A stretch of DNA of 64,000 nucleotides from Elusimicrobia bacterium RIFCSPLOWO2_02_FULL_39_32 (GCA_001800135.1 MGUU01000016.1:124001-188000); one strand, 5' to 3'; counted from the first letter of the stretch, positions 30,001-30,197 are shown. Notes: generated by a model not told the origin, from the letters alone. Numbers and translations: made by a program.

Positions 30001-30041
30001 GTCCATTGGGAATAATGTGTCTTAGAGTCTGGGTTGCGCAT
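1..30041 (-). CDS. Giant multidomain protein, C-terminus beyond window (at least 10,013 aa)
   Basis: One minus-strand frame is open from ATG at 30041 to the left edge, with no stop in the window. An in-frame TAA sits two codons upstream of the ATG, so the start is well bounded; the Shine-Dalgarno is weak. Landmarks in order: hydrophobic anchor (residues about 18-36), TIKI/ChaN/EreA-like segment (about 160-670), HEKVH (1044-1048), membrane clusters, M48-like HEVVH (2856-2860), UbiB-like kinase with DPHGGN (4659-4664), membrane segment and HETGH (5050-5054), second kinase with HADLHSGN (Asp 6411), membrane segment, nucleotidyltransferase-like DID (7113-7115), membrane segment, HEVTH (7979-7983), third kinase with DPHGGN (9697-9702). 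These all lie in the same frame. Long leucine- and charge-rich helical stretches join them. Such proteins in Omnitrophota have been linked to the cell surface or to predation; here the function is unknown. The leader carries a riboswitch and terminator. Sequencing error seems unlikely because any error would break the frame. Confidence 0.93.
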   Translation of the reverse strand, partial: MRNPDSKTHYSQWTQPTALGMALIFFYVQVAYGIIEPALKSRRETQVAKLWQERKAAADRVNKGQEDIEKGGETEGKEKGTLLAKVPAPELGEGLLSQIPSINLNLLPNALPKTVGLSGSAIPKLPNDLKSRLRILPSWFKSLSISYANLRELYLPPNWKPGDFMVVHVQDAHENLEAQRNIAKIIESLASNAQADSKAIAPLIVGLEGAEGAFNFSPYRSFPDKEISKEVSNYFLKESFISGAEYVGMTYGLRDREGFTSLGSHGNGEIQSSLGMQPIEVSQGTAESQNFEGIISSGFQPSSKQFFQPILFWGIEDESFYLKHVNALKESLPLEKKIKEVVQGWEFSISQLKEKNFNQDLQNLDRRMIQYHHDQIKLSEYLKLLTKQGIPAGSGMIQKYINALSLEESLNYEKIEKERRALSQALVEKISKEELKDLASASLAYRLGNISYGAFYQYLRDLCAAYKITLKDFPAMDQYIRYVLISDNIRSDELFSEMDALEKKRIESLIQAPKEKEIVQLSGDLRLVEKLVSFQLSPEEWELYVARKEEIKKIESRIEKFGFRELRRRELSKEQTLDDKISETLNPLTPSNATSPRTLSPSNSSTLEPFENFNRAAIARDQALIRNLLKKVGMGDSNHQNQLAVLVAGGFHTHGMTQILKNKEVAYAVLAPKLGAIEGSGTDYLEIFRRDKTPLEKLFTGERINLKSYLGTALLEMGNEKIPIFSLLERMFLVLALGSFIKKELQQYPALNDVVKEKIMEAAMAYFNQEKEKGKFKTIQNLELNIKDEAREFWKELDMDQKKLVLQKVSISFSFQGLNGHNSSSIELEATHKDLPYKTGKEGRVVFKSLQIGDYNFNLYPGEITLWKQIIAGVSLRAFTKFLNFKNFLDFLKDQLKPPKSWGQGIVQITLIISLSLTSLVSPGYAALASILPSSFATPISAPLIESGIQLSHFDKEDIRKTGINLANLDEILRDANNPEDIVITKQAISLFIGAGKDLKNVKGIIISDKLPFGAMAATFKDGRPGYILGRRGGLAQRILTISHEKVHIENSDEVEQGSMTRREGESLALVGTAEGEEFVNKTGVGHYSQDAINQQLWFAHRMADSNIPYDREFQNEDEFTQDLVMVPYFIAMTMLKDKLKTDPEWFIYKRSRKVGSGYEVVFEVKGKNHTVNVTSWKNWKKKIGKDSQKIQWSSFREGVLRFVVYFEKVFIGRGAGNWFKPVWYTKYVAWWFEQLIAFGVGAVAYMFLPASFAVLAPLIFGLTFWLPHFIFNRNAFWSKSVLILTLATTLVAALPLAGLWVTAVFSAAALVVWHRSINMRAVGAQIKQQKKTSEPPSTFAGRLRFRALTISRTIFRWGLMALMLTTGTLSGAMSLAYDGARLIGDGISIQHVLKSPHFFKKYSPISVNDSASLLQKILTKAGVSDIDNSIEQKKADRLLWQKIFKEYSNDLPVSALISINRIQNLWDQRQLDDLFNGLRTEPELLYRYLSEVAQWPNKDQLEFSRYFASLKPGTRQQVFALFYKNLRQDLAVLESVNDIGNLKALAFKQSQEILDGMENLYASMAQMLNRTQPLAMGVVSETSAAPKPIMGLTRKRMAKNIERVFEEAIQEFTNQGYTVTLPLPKNMNVYGLAALIGHALYHPNVTFLEINVAGSLLDWVTGQSNSRNPNGYRPSYKELLTKAMSLSVDHEKKTVNLLKAIASIGHYYKAMAREPGLILGGEDAREEEDGSDYFRNHDGNLLSMAWSLDPAMRYTVDDAGNPVYHWRPVDENGNSWIPKGQRVGIKWFATEDDLYHEWGFLPFSIYAEMKSFNEIVSDQNKYSPEGFDEYFIEHLSLSGSNAYKISEIDDLSTPLTTDTMRLVMIYKFLRLLGLEKFAMKIIHFDSDSSTDSFGVSSKSENKSIFSESGVFIANELTARGLIKFEDTTLKLVNHPSLETTLGRNNGLMGYLNRIVPDSNWRTMRSMDELVSLVKSDPEKFWMIAAALYQISNTILAKSDSDFVFASNLPRLNDKDLEILFENGSLSIQDFMQHAPQGLKRSFSWATKSRKLREFLRLDPLLAIEVTKNWHTTDEELIEMSFHKNPRVRQAVFRSSRRNNYSLPLFALIKLTKDDSFPWKERANEIIKEQYGEMSTRMEKLFNELVRDHEEIPKSVIVKLVRVNDYLRDGYNPNLSAVWDSIPAELPAEKRLENFIRIMDLKSGRDKNVGGIMLWLKRPIVKLFPNLEPIYDQWIAPILENFLVLTVGTVLIGISVYWATGGDLTMAIRLANLFSWSLFFAGHLADLKIYGAERAPPVNLAFAGFIASVNIALGFLPLSPFYLILTIVFGSTIIHFITNATGQFIPALISNVRVKIGSHFFNLAAIWDKFYSLFFSKHLPFMEAGLMGKYQLLSLPSYTETGQNQGKVSAKVKNLETGEEKEIEIKAQMWQSYGVKGSLNSLKKKTEDSLAKEIIDYALLKLPQTFLVLEENSDSIFGISKVKVDGGETIAIADFLLDDPIGLFHEAAESYFAKNGMENIYKKLMPWEISMFLDDWKEKGNIPGIVALDGFIHELESHLRKNPFHAQKYLTKGKDEELALQPQDEELTLASQYKEIISYYFYYRDWDTSEKELFPHTFLRGSGRTLREIYAQWEALGRALTDDSLVEFIEYAKEEYSYEIPLRERHLLLLNLKTGLKGKELLFGLQDRAFGEEQNQELSSKLSEKAKENKPDSETGILEIVNYLGEAGGKEGAQGGAQKGDKYIYDPVIKREVIRKLKSEKSLISREDDEFRALYEETEKIFKDVLGAARDYLISAGERDRAEGLLDADIFLADLNSANAGAYLYLNFVVINMGLFKELLKEGTLTKDLIAFILAHEVVHLIQFREDFDAGRIQLNAGFKSIDDLIAGKLEQHIDKYGREQDADVRAVELVNNAGYSVSEITLFFEKMAKEKKFRNKFQTMIDKHAPPETRIEYLKKIRKRSNWRKVKAEETEKFSQKTIDELNGERSKNRVSQERLLAIKSLEEVEETAKNAKNMEELEFLISWGMTSTLEKISNGVAKDEIRNIVSSDLIQEIEDAIRELHEFNEKNYTFRSYTILNSEHLWGAPYFNLRRDSSVEEIVAYCILSVFATGELPKRGSLDWEHASNEEQRLYLLVSKLLEKIYFPLLLENERIQSVSKEKDRAIDAIRKRAESLVSYREDPLAFLMMMSLKDRPDKDVLGGYGDFRDAIEIRERMQGIVKDLKLEDLIRVLKSAVYPQEMGFDLEDENKSFGNFLGEFYSLKREFFSKYMGAVIDKISSHFSTMSLGELLGILDLILHKEKEFLGKGYWNSEKLVNSIIQEVGNQGRKLKSDHKILLDYFLKNDSLHSIKAVGDFVYQELLKDQNSKVIREAIYSSAHLREQVLRSYISAIQSQNPNKVLFYDNLRNGEIEEIIELFLIGRGATLSAMVLGIESDLGSIYRAFINRSFGLNDIQKLKILKAFIDSHDKVRRNESGYKPLKMGDISELLWFTVRALYGPEEKEFLKQECVRILKEAGFSMDQLPESERIFQLIYFFDSGGVLSASDFNEKVLEMIQDPLIKKEDLEILALFLNSDTLRKKQEERGVPTLFSMERIDKGRAGIDMSYYYGTPSPEEVILNKAFYQAQTWSEFIVYFNYLVYLKMTGQEKEVERVAKVDETPGEYSMFQGELVYGEFEDLPLEDKDGPDKQKMIGFFEKIGESEFLKRMRINITRAFERIFKRLIFGVPKYLDRRDFLADEEEGSTLFHYLLNSEKSFSELLQEIKSFLPKSILRDYMLLYLLAKMVHKVYPSFKLEGRIDLKKLKKTLGNMQENREILDALEEIAPLLSYDKRMEVINSTLLSYWGLKKSGEKKSGLGGRDYKENKYYDSISEVEGLEEKIKIADNDIYKINALGEIFIKLSLLEKILAAVKGFWEKIVLFLKELVGAIGQFITDLFNHIRRFLAATGQFLSAPFKTIGEVGVIWDFLDLYQKYRYLKNFHLELIEGADSDKERYIQAVKEFLGARYNSEITELDVDFADRQVENYFREELLRRLYEDRWSMILVRRLILFYNQKFRSRTKVELLHFDFQEKETHLDSSIPELFGSHIENVMLDPLKPFNEKREYIKKMFQRASPVRDKYLEILSENEIVRLSADPKKREELLKNLSSLLAEFFNPYFKDKYSVLSWELERSLKPELYVPSKEMSRDEHYNCIERNVRVTQKYFESGYLRDDILFSILEVARTNHEYSLIKGLLYQYKGDVIKDKKTTETVFYEDQLKSFIQDASAKDKKEILLWILGVKKKPLLIIELEEFFGVQLDRLKETFVGASESRFRMKNDGIHLNRLGKSAKEEFIRRIFVGENGILETEGEYENFMEAVFEKVMPKEGELPKRKLKTILQTVLNQSNVERKLKIVQALSINLGSVLEGENANESEVIAKFFESLGLVGVKMAQVLAHSYDISLPQELRESLNNLSSRADPLSKMVVFETIENVYPGGFEENFETVGAPLGSASVKIVYTVKRKGALSEHVIKIKRPEVAQMMGEDLKFLKSVLEELTRKGFKIPEGLGDRISGAIAEDVDFQNELRITKRFEQQIMETNEKSPYKLSDGKTVVEMGIARIHEGTIHQDVTMETDLAGGISLDKEEKLIAAGILNKKELEEVKQAIFDFLMKQMFEYGFYLADPHGGNFHILREGDKIKVILIDSGSAEEVARTPKNQRDLLEAMIWLSVNPGQSIPKEYLYTSVFFTKAGYLFQHLSEEQKLNIIFKYFVDRSLTPEAFMEQVKEKFKSLMSAREKIGFLFRDLGKRVKKSKESKSADILAPILQPEKFKNWQQRVIYYVGVSIGEEAIYRWIGFVGLPMAFSFLGWDSLIGLTIGIVWSLPGFLFSHTIVRWLKYRDSAKWQGWPKELAKEFSGGFFRSRAFASILFNLPFILFPGHPILTLTGSVLIHFSWEIIDAYQMKLLPSFILRMNGRESERFSPQARARLDQIKRISGIIDPSFEIVRIAERLAKAALRDLGLPEQEYLFVVSDSDDINAGFYPNEKVIEFNWGLLQFLKRNEILDKDTIKFILGHETGHSIIAKDESVDPNYKHSSLSGEYRADEVGLSTIDKGLGKRVYTPMAALRFMQALKKEEKSVEITTTHPHTHRRVVKIFNDIRHNYWRYLHGEPEAIPESLLNVKRSERFYFDQELYRTLTFENLQQSAENATSFHDLLKVMNLFNILLRFQTVLEEFKNPTGTGIKIILEKGHLESLMVLGYTWELEEKFILDSKINPKEYFTDEQIKDMERWAREIAFEKNITLSPELLKTLPEKLLADQISRNLYLIKQRQGMGPKNLVPYSSFSPKLLETKVYYKPAILFWQREMDLYHSRFSEFKGKLEKIAEELAPELSQLSQKDKKQMITYLYLSGLRYLERALHLEDNNILGYLGSLQWENPVKALEIILSHFRQFENDYLLVGVDQPWAEILQQDERSMMHSGEGSSFEDYMDKMVVHILNEIEKKKDEFSLEELVNVYKSLAMHRHVMPQFIRNLETLEYDQRNLELIFSKISNFNELFFALKQLEPYLDDEFEAIKHHGISQLLDKALKSEEELFLLLDFMMRSEKFREQIVSRLELLMKKLIEEFGMEPLKAIGLLDTILEKYGLENEWIDPKYDVGGRSNKSYIFSKTYAFLIGKIKDSAAQKKLIAFYYKKYNHEIAHIIRPNDLELYTDMTLLKLLKELMNQEGIPLKEQLRIFIIHGYLPDTELLSSLVNEEEKKEIFDLMLNHEQQFLNNRVHAKEFNDLVSLLAWNWFFSNDERKLVPALNKLLPRLRPSRYNWIYLERALKTAELKGLKDLDFEILFRITSLFVPFSTGLGLPDLQYSSRRSFDDAKYLSEKADYLPVWARLKEDPKSDFTIEWGDQLLKLWLEEHHLSLAGYSWPLSQKIELALKCYPHKSLHRNKILIDLIGDPFRDETLNFEVIFSYLEESMIKDMLAKRILLQKKVLGQLKLDSYESVKEIMDFYFPVDSEIKKELLNQFLQDVEIELEELKSERELKVTDQLARDLKKRAAHRILEHLADAMEAWEPKDKRELFEWLIGIGTEKPDELKKLEYSLKADFSDLALILETVSDVERYLFLSTLFVGPKGLLSDDTNRLQLVENIFEHGTGERANEKNVLYLIFQETFNASPELKQLDLINGLFAHFLKNPVAGGQAVVLKNLLISQLLTSFGVVGVKLGQILAKQKLITDEHLRETLEKLSDQVNPLDKRYLLNALLFDHSFGSLKRRIKTIGKLLGSASIKQGYLVKKRDGSLKAVKYVRPLARYEVKENLEIAKKVIQALRGKISGLDQISDSLMDEIDLAVHRELNIKQEVFAQKVLGRFSNGEKRNGWELRVTRIDPQLQGEQFFADEFIDGIPLKDQIIARLKADGEFSAVQHLIYRGILRQILIKGIYHADLHSGNIFVSLSKKAKKGGKVTLLDFGNNAKFSRKNQETFILLLAALDRLDVKQSLNLVQKMMGGEKGVQGLESELEQIILQQDLDVENKLRALKKLLDDRGIAFIGEFEVLFKVFETIAYITDGISASEKSDIFQEVILQRQFYSFRNLFSKTTLTLIITELSQRFGLGKAAPREEATKVLEGLVTEIDNAIGLADALIEQLNAVQQISSSDVPPTLYRQQAAKPIQQMLLLMASQLSSLSSLFGKITTPNANNIIPREKIATLVEKLNFIKDSLITPAVDSNTPTLTSEDPINRFLESLNIFMEFVSNMFITQAATDVKTEGSSAVQKDSQFFRAGSSAKDETGTASIVDEEKSSKRKEIGPGSIADEKVKQWLEIQLKNIFKKLFGDEWESVKIYRFAYHSIYALAHWIYTLIGVWWEVLYFIPGVREWAHERLVKSGIAGEVEPIEERGIVVQMAGAGKEYQLGAKRMAGVSTDMVKANKIYELGTKKMAAIGVVTGLVIGGISLFMALPLTAWFLPVIIPFIVQWALKSAYVFSGAHKGRSSAEKTVLFGVGLVLAGALVVPAIFVLMGVPISSVPLLGNVTDFLFGDITNLKEAVISGFGLHFLFHSLYNLIALITGLPLANIVFESDHPSHVEVYQVNIPYSHKRHEVWLDSELSSALKKFPEGTAVTLFGRTAIHSLLGSAGLLRDKTLKDFTSDIDLVVRSYPYQDIDAGTIKSVLSNFKADIKDTDILLVSGDSRSSNFSIRQLFLKITVEADGKLKVEFDNLEGLKSYFGIIYDASKIPIYMDDLINKRLVTRVEGMSVTMALHGIGLIARDGFEATLETRRMIVEALNSDNHVLSMYPSDSHEYEAFMKLIHYNTIGKKSFLDILDEYKIYGLSLKSSLWYWFKENYDRYRRIGDIQSKEQIEALLLSRDNINNVVLDLIEYLEGLEKYNKLYFNRRSIAEDLSPERLAVYQHLKAELEKRRELGNGKRLNIGELRNKIEAMRVDLLLTKAASQKAVDELRNYLREITQWSDRNSPALQRITNELSEMSEIFLIISNELSQNHGSESYKYASRVLLELAHLIWKEDEFDEVIGLIDALIEQLNVVQLFSSDTPPTLLGPELLEPLREILLRLSYYLSSPLAGKTATEDIKRITPINTIPTLKYMLNDIKTSLTSPEVMRTNPRLSTPEAINSLLLDVKKVSELLSSIDSTITQQPMGVKAEGSSEKDETGPASIADEGIKGPSEKGEDGTTLVVDVDQEDNGSVQMTLGGTEALLKEWRNATGLLAQVKRFLAKNQLWGISVIEELGIKTPGRSDWQSRWQGRLPAVISAMVFYMFQNFAGLDLSQLVPLAVVMAGWIGYHQVQFAIAHDNTRSPLQLPVRIALTFFFNLAAIFGTIAYLSLVMPGSAGLAAGLHTLIGVGVGILWSVTAHAVWNFVEKQLPSYVPSFAMTLGEDSLDELGQKDKYVYDPLMKKALIEQMRIKFGFVEKDEFPDLQSELQEVYQKVLESAKNMMIAQGKQDQAKGLENAQLFLADDSSANGAAAIYFNFIVINVGLFRELHKAGVLTKDLIGFILAHEVTHLIQYREAVDAGKVQEIGRRFGSLEDYLKFKAHDAVHLYAKEQDADVRAVEIINGAGYSISEITKFFELLNRSSPSFSLFQAMFDSHPPSQERIDTLRRIQRRSNWRETQNVSSFSFQAIKQIRLGKSRFRQLQEKLAGLNSFEKLEIAVQSAQTFEELEFLISLALNHVLDLAAQQIISMQFSQEMNKAAKGIRKTLQKSNSWHFYNSRLWKEPFLGGYPWDLKELSSYCLFSYLATGEMPRAVSFPTSSTFSGHTIVHGYRDGTPIPLDYNKLNELFSASGLVREAMQKKNDILRLIQAREEAIERKGSSITSPHLLSLSLNPLESRYGGTMGFVIQRARLAGDALGGIKRHLYQLVKDKSLDELMIHFQSLHPTGEWEFDHDLNSRDHGGVELQRNLIYAKQSLFELYLYQVLRRIIELSRNPSIQSLLAILDMVSYKKRELLMQPMARVNRLARLIVRMALAKMEKDGRRNEDRAMLLKYFLKMKEFHNIKEIGEFVYDELISSPNPEILSAIYSSRELRENVKKEFFRVLERKKEKEILFKEDILQDSLMVIKVLLDLTSEEIAKIHALLNVQTAGTQLARDIKEELNRLKKYIAEADETRKGAKPLRTDELSNKLHQLLFLQMTQEGLKYVQETVHESLKQAGISADVGETDPEILKWIFFFDAGGILSIEDFHKFIDRAIEERIIPQKELNILALFLNSPYMFEKQKKHKVPLVFSAKEWLNEYSRGFINRGRMVYLGELNISEQMVNAQLYKVHTWGEYIATSNLLIFLNHKGKLSLVRQVSNKGKRLGIFQMFLGEIETLENYIDGGSMFEDLFKNGAATAGLFPELKRIFEGAFGKLIFGVPKYLDRRDLIGGGEEESKIFEEFLSSEKSFEDQLEEIQIWIPPSIYRNYLLLYLFAKKVEEIDPAFKIRGRVGISELRRFIAQRERKGKENKEIYDALEKIAPLLLYDGRMDQINTSILFYWILKKEGRNDRPLGEKIKQMSFPSHLFWISDLSFMSKLERMFTELFFNSYVGILVRCCVRILIYFLYLVVIKPSVKFYEMASRLIGLLFPKFNQENSPIIQWTVSQELVLRNRIGELLLETLFNDQWFTRLVKGFYLFYLQAMRKEPLADIFHFDFQEKHVQLDTLIPGLAERRIEKVVSDPQINFEQKLDTILRMFPRESATRDRYLEMLANFELDFSKGDVLLNVLLANLKSVRDLFFNGYFEDKIGLISLKLERNANPIKVDRLHSMTPAEHFDFIKNQVHLVKNYFEPGFLRDDLLLELVEFARTYEEYALIKPLLYQYKEGVLHEEQAAKSIFFQDRIVLLIQEAHPAQKKDLLLWILGIKDKPLFMREWELFLGVDFDRLKQVFSEPMVSQAGLILGDFERIGESTKKELIRQLFIGRQGILEAEDIFNGFMDDLFERMVPEGDIPKKTLKKIMKVILKNSDSVRKLEMVQAMTVNMASVLKGEKKNEEEMIAKFFESLGLVGVKMAQMLAHSYDVPLSNRLREALKNLSSRADPLSKMVVFETIENVYPGGFKEHFDTIGEQLGSASVKIVYKVKRKGKTKEHVLKIKRPDVDQQMKSDLEFLRKVLGDLRKIKFEIPEGLEDRVSGAIADDADFENEVRITKRFKDQIQEINAKEDYRLTDGKTIVEFGVANIYEGSIHRGISMETDFAEGVSLDKEEKLISSGIVSEQELKQVKEMIFDFLMRQMFEYGDYLADPHGGNFHLMREDNKIRVILIDCGSAEQVKKTSKNQKNLLEAMMWLSVNPGKKIPKEYLYTSVFFTKVGYLVNHLTALDRLRIIFRHLVDRSLTPEQFLDQVKEKFKERMSLGDKLKFAIRSWKKGELGGERRKSEIEVRNLEIELDRAIGQADVVIEQLNAVQLFSSDALPTLLEPEWLEPLSLLLLELSSYLPPSEGKIIAEETKNIAPHKIIAALKETLSEVKTSLTSPDVSSINPRLSTPEAINSLLLDVKKVSELLSSINSTITQQLMGVKTEGWSEKDEIRPASIADKEAAEEERERGDFDVQMTLGETEA
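127..155 (+). promoter_or_regulatory. Antisense promoter of cassette A
   Basis: TTGACA (127-132), a 17-base spacer and TATAGT (150-155) preceded by TGT form a near-consensus sigma-70 promoter on the strand opposite the giant gene. The expected start of transcription is about 162-163, at the ATG of the membrane ORF, so the mRNA would be leaderless. The same two hexamers with the same spacing recur in cassettes B and C. Confidence 0.6.
163..378 (+). CDS. Cassette A ORF1: small two-helix membrane protein, nested antisense
   Basis: A 71-residue protein: a charged N-terminus with an SRRRE patch, a first hydrophobic segment (about 18-38), a short turn, a second hydrophobic segment (about 46-65) ending in Phe-Pro, and a charged tail. 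It lies wholly inside the giant ORF on the opposite strand. Homologous ORFs occur in cassettes B and C. The differences between copies keep hydrophobicity (Ile/Val, Leu/Phe, Val/Met, Ala/Val, Arg/Lys), whereas the minus-strand protein there shows radical changes. The start is placed at the ATG about 7 bases after the -10 box; TTG at 127 would lie in the -35 box. It resembles small two-helix hypothetical proteins found in many bacteria. Function is unknown, and it could still be an antisense shadow. Confidence 0.5.
   Translation: MEDNSSETFFTSRRREFIASGVLNLGLILLTSGLVSEVFTSLNVSLRAAIILWGAIFFVSSAIIFPSEGGK
380..475 (+). CDS. Cassette A ORF2: 31-aa membrane microprotein
   Basis: Starts one base after the stop of ORF1, behind AAGGAGG (365-371), a perfect Shine-Dalgarno with 8-base spacing. 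The product is one hydrophobic helix followed by a basic tail ending IKWEEHRKKKAGPH. The tail is conserved in all three cassettes. The shape resembles type I toxin peptides or small membrane regulators, but no family is recognised. Spacing suggests translational coupling to ORF1. Confidence 0.5.
   Translation: MITLTVTMIMVLTILALIKWEEHRKKKAGPH
690..1700 (-). other. Segment of giant protein: UbiB/ABC1-like kinase domain, copy 3
   Basis: GLVGVKMAQ, GSASVKIVY, VLKIKRP, DPHGGN (Asp 9697) and LIDCG match kinase copy 1 motif for motif. Cys replaces the Phe of the usual DFG-like motif. The domain ends shortly before antisense cassette A. Confidence 0.8.
5840..6490 (-). other. Segment of giant protein: M48-like metallopeptidase domain, copy 3
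   Basis: HEVTHLIQ (from residue 7979) followed by KEQDADVRAVE and AGYS is nearly the same as copy 1. The preceding region (KAGVLTKDLIGFILA against KEGTLTKDLIAFILA in copy 1) also aligns. A cluster of membrane segments lies just before it (about 7000-6560). Confidence 0.65.
7180..7208 (+). promoter_or_regulatory. Antisense promoter of cassette B
   Basis: TTGACA (7180-7185), 17 bases, TATAGT (7203-7208). The region from the -35 box through the first half of ORF1 is almost identical to cassette A. The ATG of ORF1 at 7216 is seven bases after the -10 box. Confidence 0.6.
7216..7434 (+). CDS. Cassette B ORF1: small two-helix membrane protein, nested antisense
   Basis: A 72-residue homologue of cassette A ORF1. 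The first 35 or so residues are nearly identical. The second helix is diverged but stays hydrophobic, keeps the central Gly and ends in Phe-Pro followed by a charged tail (AKGEER). It lies antisense to the linker of the giant gene between the nucleotidyltransferase-like segment and the third M48 block. Function unknown; see cassette A for the case for and against. Confidence 0.5.
   Translation: MEDNSSETFFTSRRREFIASGVLNLGLVLITSGLVSEVFISFNMYFKVGIVLIGVILFMSSVAVFPAKGEER
7436..7531 (+). CDS. Cassette B ORF2: 31-aa membrane microprotein
   Basis: Begins one base after ORF1. AAAGGAG (7417-7423) and GAAAGG (7426-7431) are possible ribosome sites, less ideal than in A and C. One hydrophobic helix is followed by IKWEEYRKKKAGPH, differing from cassette A by His to Tyr in the tail. 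Confidence 0.48.
   Translation: MITATISLLMVLTILALIKWEEYRKKKAGPH
8570..8830 (-). other. Segment of giant protein: nucleotidyltransferase-like motif
   Basis: A glycine-serine turn (LLGSAG) is followed about 14 residues later by SDIDLVV (DID at residues 7113-7115). This is the pol-beta-type nucleotidyltransferase signature: GS, then DxD binding metal and nucleotide. It sits between a membrane cluster and cassette B. A third carboxylate was not located, so activity is uncertain. Confidence 0.45.
9850..9878 (+). promoter_or_regulatory. Antisense promoter of cassette C
   Basis: TTGACA (9850-9855), 17 bases, TATAAA (9873-9878) preceded by TGT. The copy has diverged from A and B around the hexamers, yet the hexamers, spacer length and even the third codon positions of the minus frame inside them are the same. 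That suggests selection on the DNA, not only on the giant protein. Confidence 0.6.
9898..10104 (+). CDS. Cassette C ORF1: small two-helix membrane protein, nested antisense
   Basis: A 68-residue diverged homologue of the A and B proteins: SRKR patch, first helix with TAGVISESF (A and B: TSGLVSEVF), second helix with a central Gly and final Phe-Pro, and an acidic-basic tail. ATG at 9898 lies 19 bases after the -10 box, so the leader would be about 12 bases. An earlier ATG at 9880 is too close to the -10 box to be transcribed. Function unknown. Confidence 0.5.
   Translation: MNIFKDSRKRLIGSSLVNVGVLLSTAGVISESFMKFSFSTRVAIFSLGIMLFALGVVIFPNKDDKEDN
10106..10204 (+). CDS. Cassette C ORF2: 32-aa membrane microprotein
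   Basis: ATG follows the ORF1 stop by one base and sits 9 bases after AAGGAGG (10090-10096), a perfect Shine-Dalgarno. The helix differs from A and B in nearly every residue but stays hydrophobic, and the tail IKWEEHRKKKSAGPH is kept with one extra Ser. A conserved tail with an interchangeable hydrophobic helix is what selection on a small membrane peptide would leave. Confidence 0.5.
   Translation: MPLTITFAVLALLLVAYIKWEEHRKKKSAGPH
10590..11500 (-). other. Segment of giant protein: UbiB/ABC1-like kinase domain, copy 2
   Basis: FGVVGVKLGQ (a closer match to the family KxGQ), GSASIKQGY, an AVKYVRP lysine strand, HADLHSGN (Asp 6411) and LLDFG are all present. This copy keeps the canonical DFG-like motif, so of the three it is the best candidate for an active kinase. 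It ends about 400 bp right of antisense cassette C. Confidence 0.8.
14690..15140 (-). other. Segment of giant protein: M48-like metallopeptidase domain, divergent copy
   Basis: HETGHSIIAKDE (from residue 5050) is followed by GEYRADEVG, giving two His and a downstream Glu as expected for an M48-type zinc site. A membrane cluster lies directly before it (about 15560-15260). It heads a second, more diverged peptidase-helical-kinase block. Confidence 0.65.
15860..16850 (-). other. Segment of giant protein: UbiB/ABC1-like kinase domain, copy 1
   Basis: In order it shows a KxGQ-like helix (GLVGVKMAQ), an Ala/Ser-rich loop (GSASVKIVY), an invariant-Lys strand (VIKIKRP), a catalytic loop DPHGGN (residues 4659-4664, family form DPHPGN) and a metal-binding loop LIDSG in place of DFG. 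This is the UbiB/ABC1/ADCK atypical kinase fold, whose members act as ATPases or kinases tied to isoprenoid lipids. Ser in place of Phe in the DFG-like motif is a departure. It ends the first M48-kinase block. Confidence 0.8.
21240..21850 (-). other. Segment of giant protein: M48-like metallopeptidase domain, copy 1
   Basis: HEVVHLIQ (residues 2856-2863) is followed about 45 residues on by REQDADVRAVE and then AGYS. That is the M48 layout: HExxH, then a downstream Glu/Asp helix as third zinc ligand, then a glycine-tyrosine turn. Preceding strands resemble the substrate edge of M48 enzymes. The domain starts the first M48-helical-kinase block of the giant protein and is closely matched by the copy at about 6490-5850. 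Confidence 0.65.
26780..27030 (-). other. Segment of giant protein: HExxH zincin-like motif
   Basis: Residues 1044-1048 read HEKVH after a hydrophobic stretch, followed by an acidic segment with further Glu residues. This is the zinc-binding arrangement of zincin metallopeptidases. It does not closely match the three M48-like segments further along. The third ligand is not certain, so catalytic activity is inferred weakly. A membrane cluster follows at about 26340-25900. Confidence 0.4.
28030..29570 (-). other. Segment of giant protein: TIKI/ChaN/EreA-like putative hydrolase
   Basis: Residues about 160-670 of the giant protein. An early motif HVQDAHE (His 173) follows a hydrophobic strand, and a late motif VAGGFHTHG (His 652 and 654) also follows a strand. 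This paired layout, an early Asp/His-Glu motif and a late GxxH motif, resembles the EreA/ChaN/TraB/TIKI superfamily, whose members are metal-dependent hydrolases or haem-binding proteins. A helical insert of about 450 residues separates the two motifs, longer than in typical members. It follows the N-terminal anchor, which suggests an extracytoplasmic position. The assignment rests on motif shape only. Confidence 0.4.
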
Positions 30042-30080
30042 AGGGAATTATGGGTCTTAAACCTTAAACTTTTCTCAAAC

Positions 30081-30095
30081 TTTTTGTAACAAAAA
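30081..30095. promoter_or_regulatory. Perfect palindrome in giant gene leader
   Basis: TTTTTGTAACAAAAA has 7-base arms around one central base, about 40 bases upstream of the giant gene ATG. It could be a regulator binding site or a weak hairpin in the mRNA. No regulator is known. Confidence 0.3.
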
Positions 30096-30110
30096 TGTAA
30101 CTTTTTAAGA

Positions 30111-30134
30111 ACGCGTTACGCGCCCGCGCGCGCG
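30111..30134. other. CG-alternating tract in giant gene leader
   Basis: A 24-base run of almost pure alternating C and G, including five CG steps in a row at its right end, in otherwise AT-rich DNA. It lies between the terminator hairpin and the giant gene start. Alternating CG can adopt left-handed DNA or a stable RNA hairpin. The role is unknown. Confidence 0.5.
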
Positions 30135-30140
30135 AAAAAA

Positions 30141-30178
30141 AAACCAACCAGCTTTAAAAGCAAAGCTAGTTGGTTTTT
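30141..30178 (-). terminator. Intrinsic terminator hairpin after the riboswitch
   Basis: 15-base arms (30141-30155 and 30162-30176) with a 6-base loop pair fully in minus-strand RNA if one G-U pair is allowed; in plus-strand RNA that pair is a C-A mismatch. In the minus direction the stem runs straight into about nine U residues. It is placed between the GEMM-like aptamer and the giant ORF, so it is the likely expression platform. Confidence 0.8.
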
Positions 30179-30197
30179 AAATAAAGTTCTTCTTAAA

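Noticed and set aside
1-30041. Treating the giant frame as several genes
   Set aside because: No stops exist in the frame, and the motifs I checked from 30 kb down to the left edge lie in one register.
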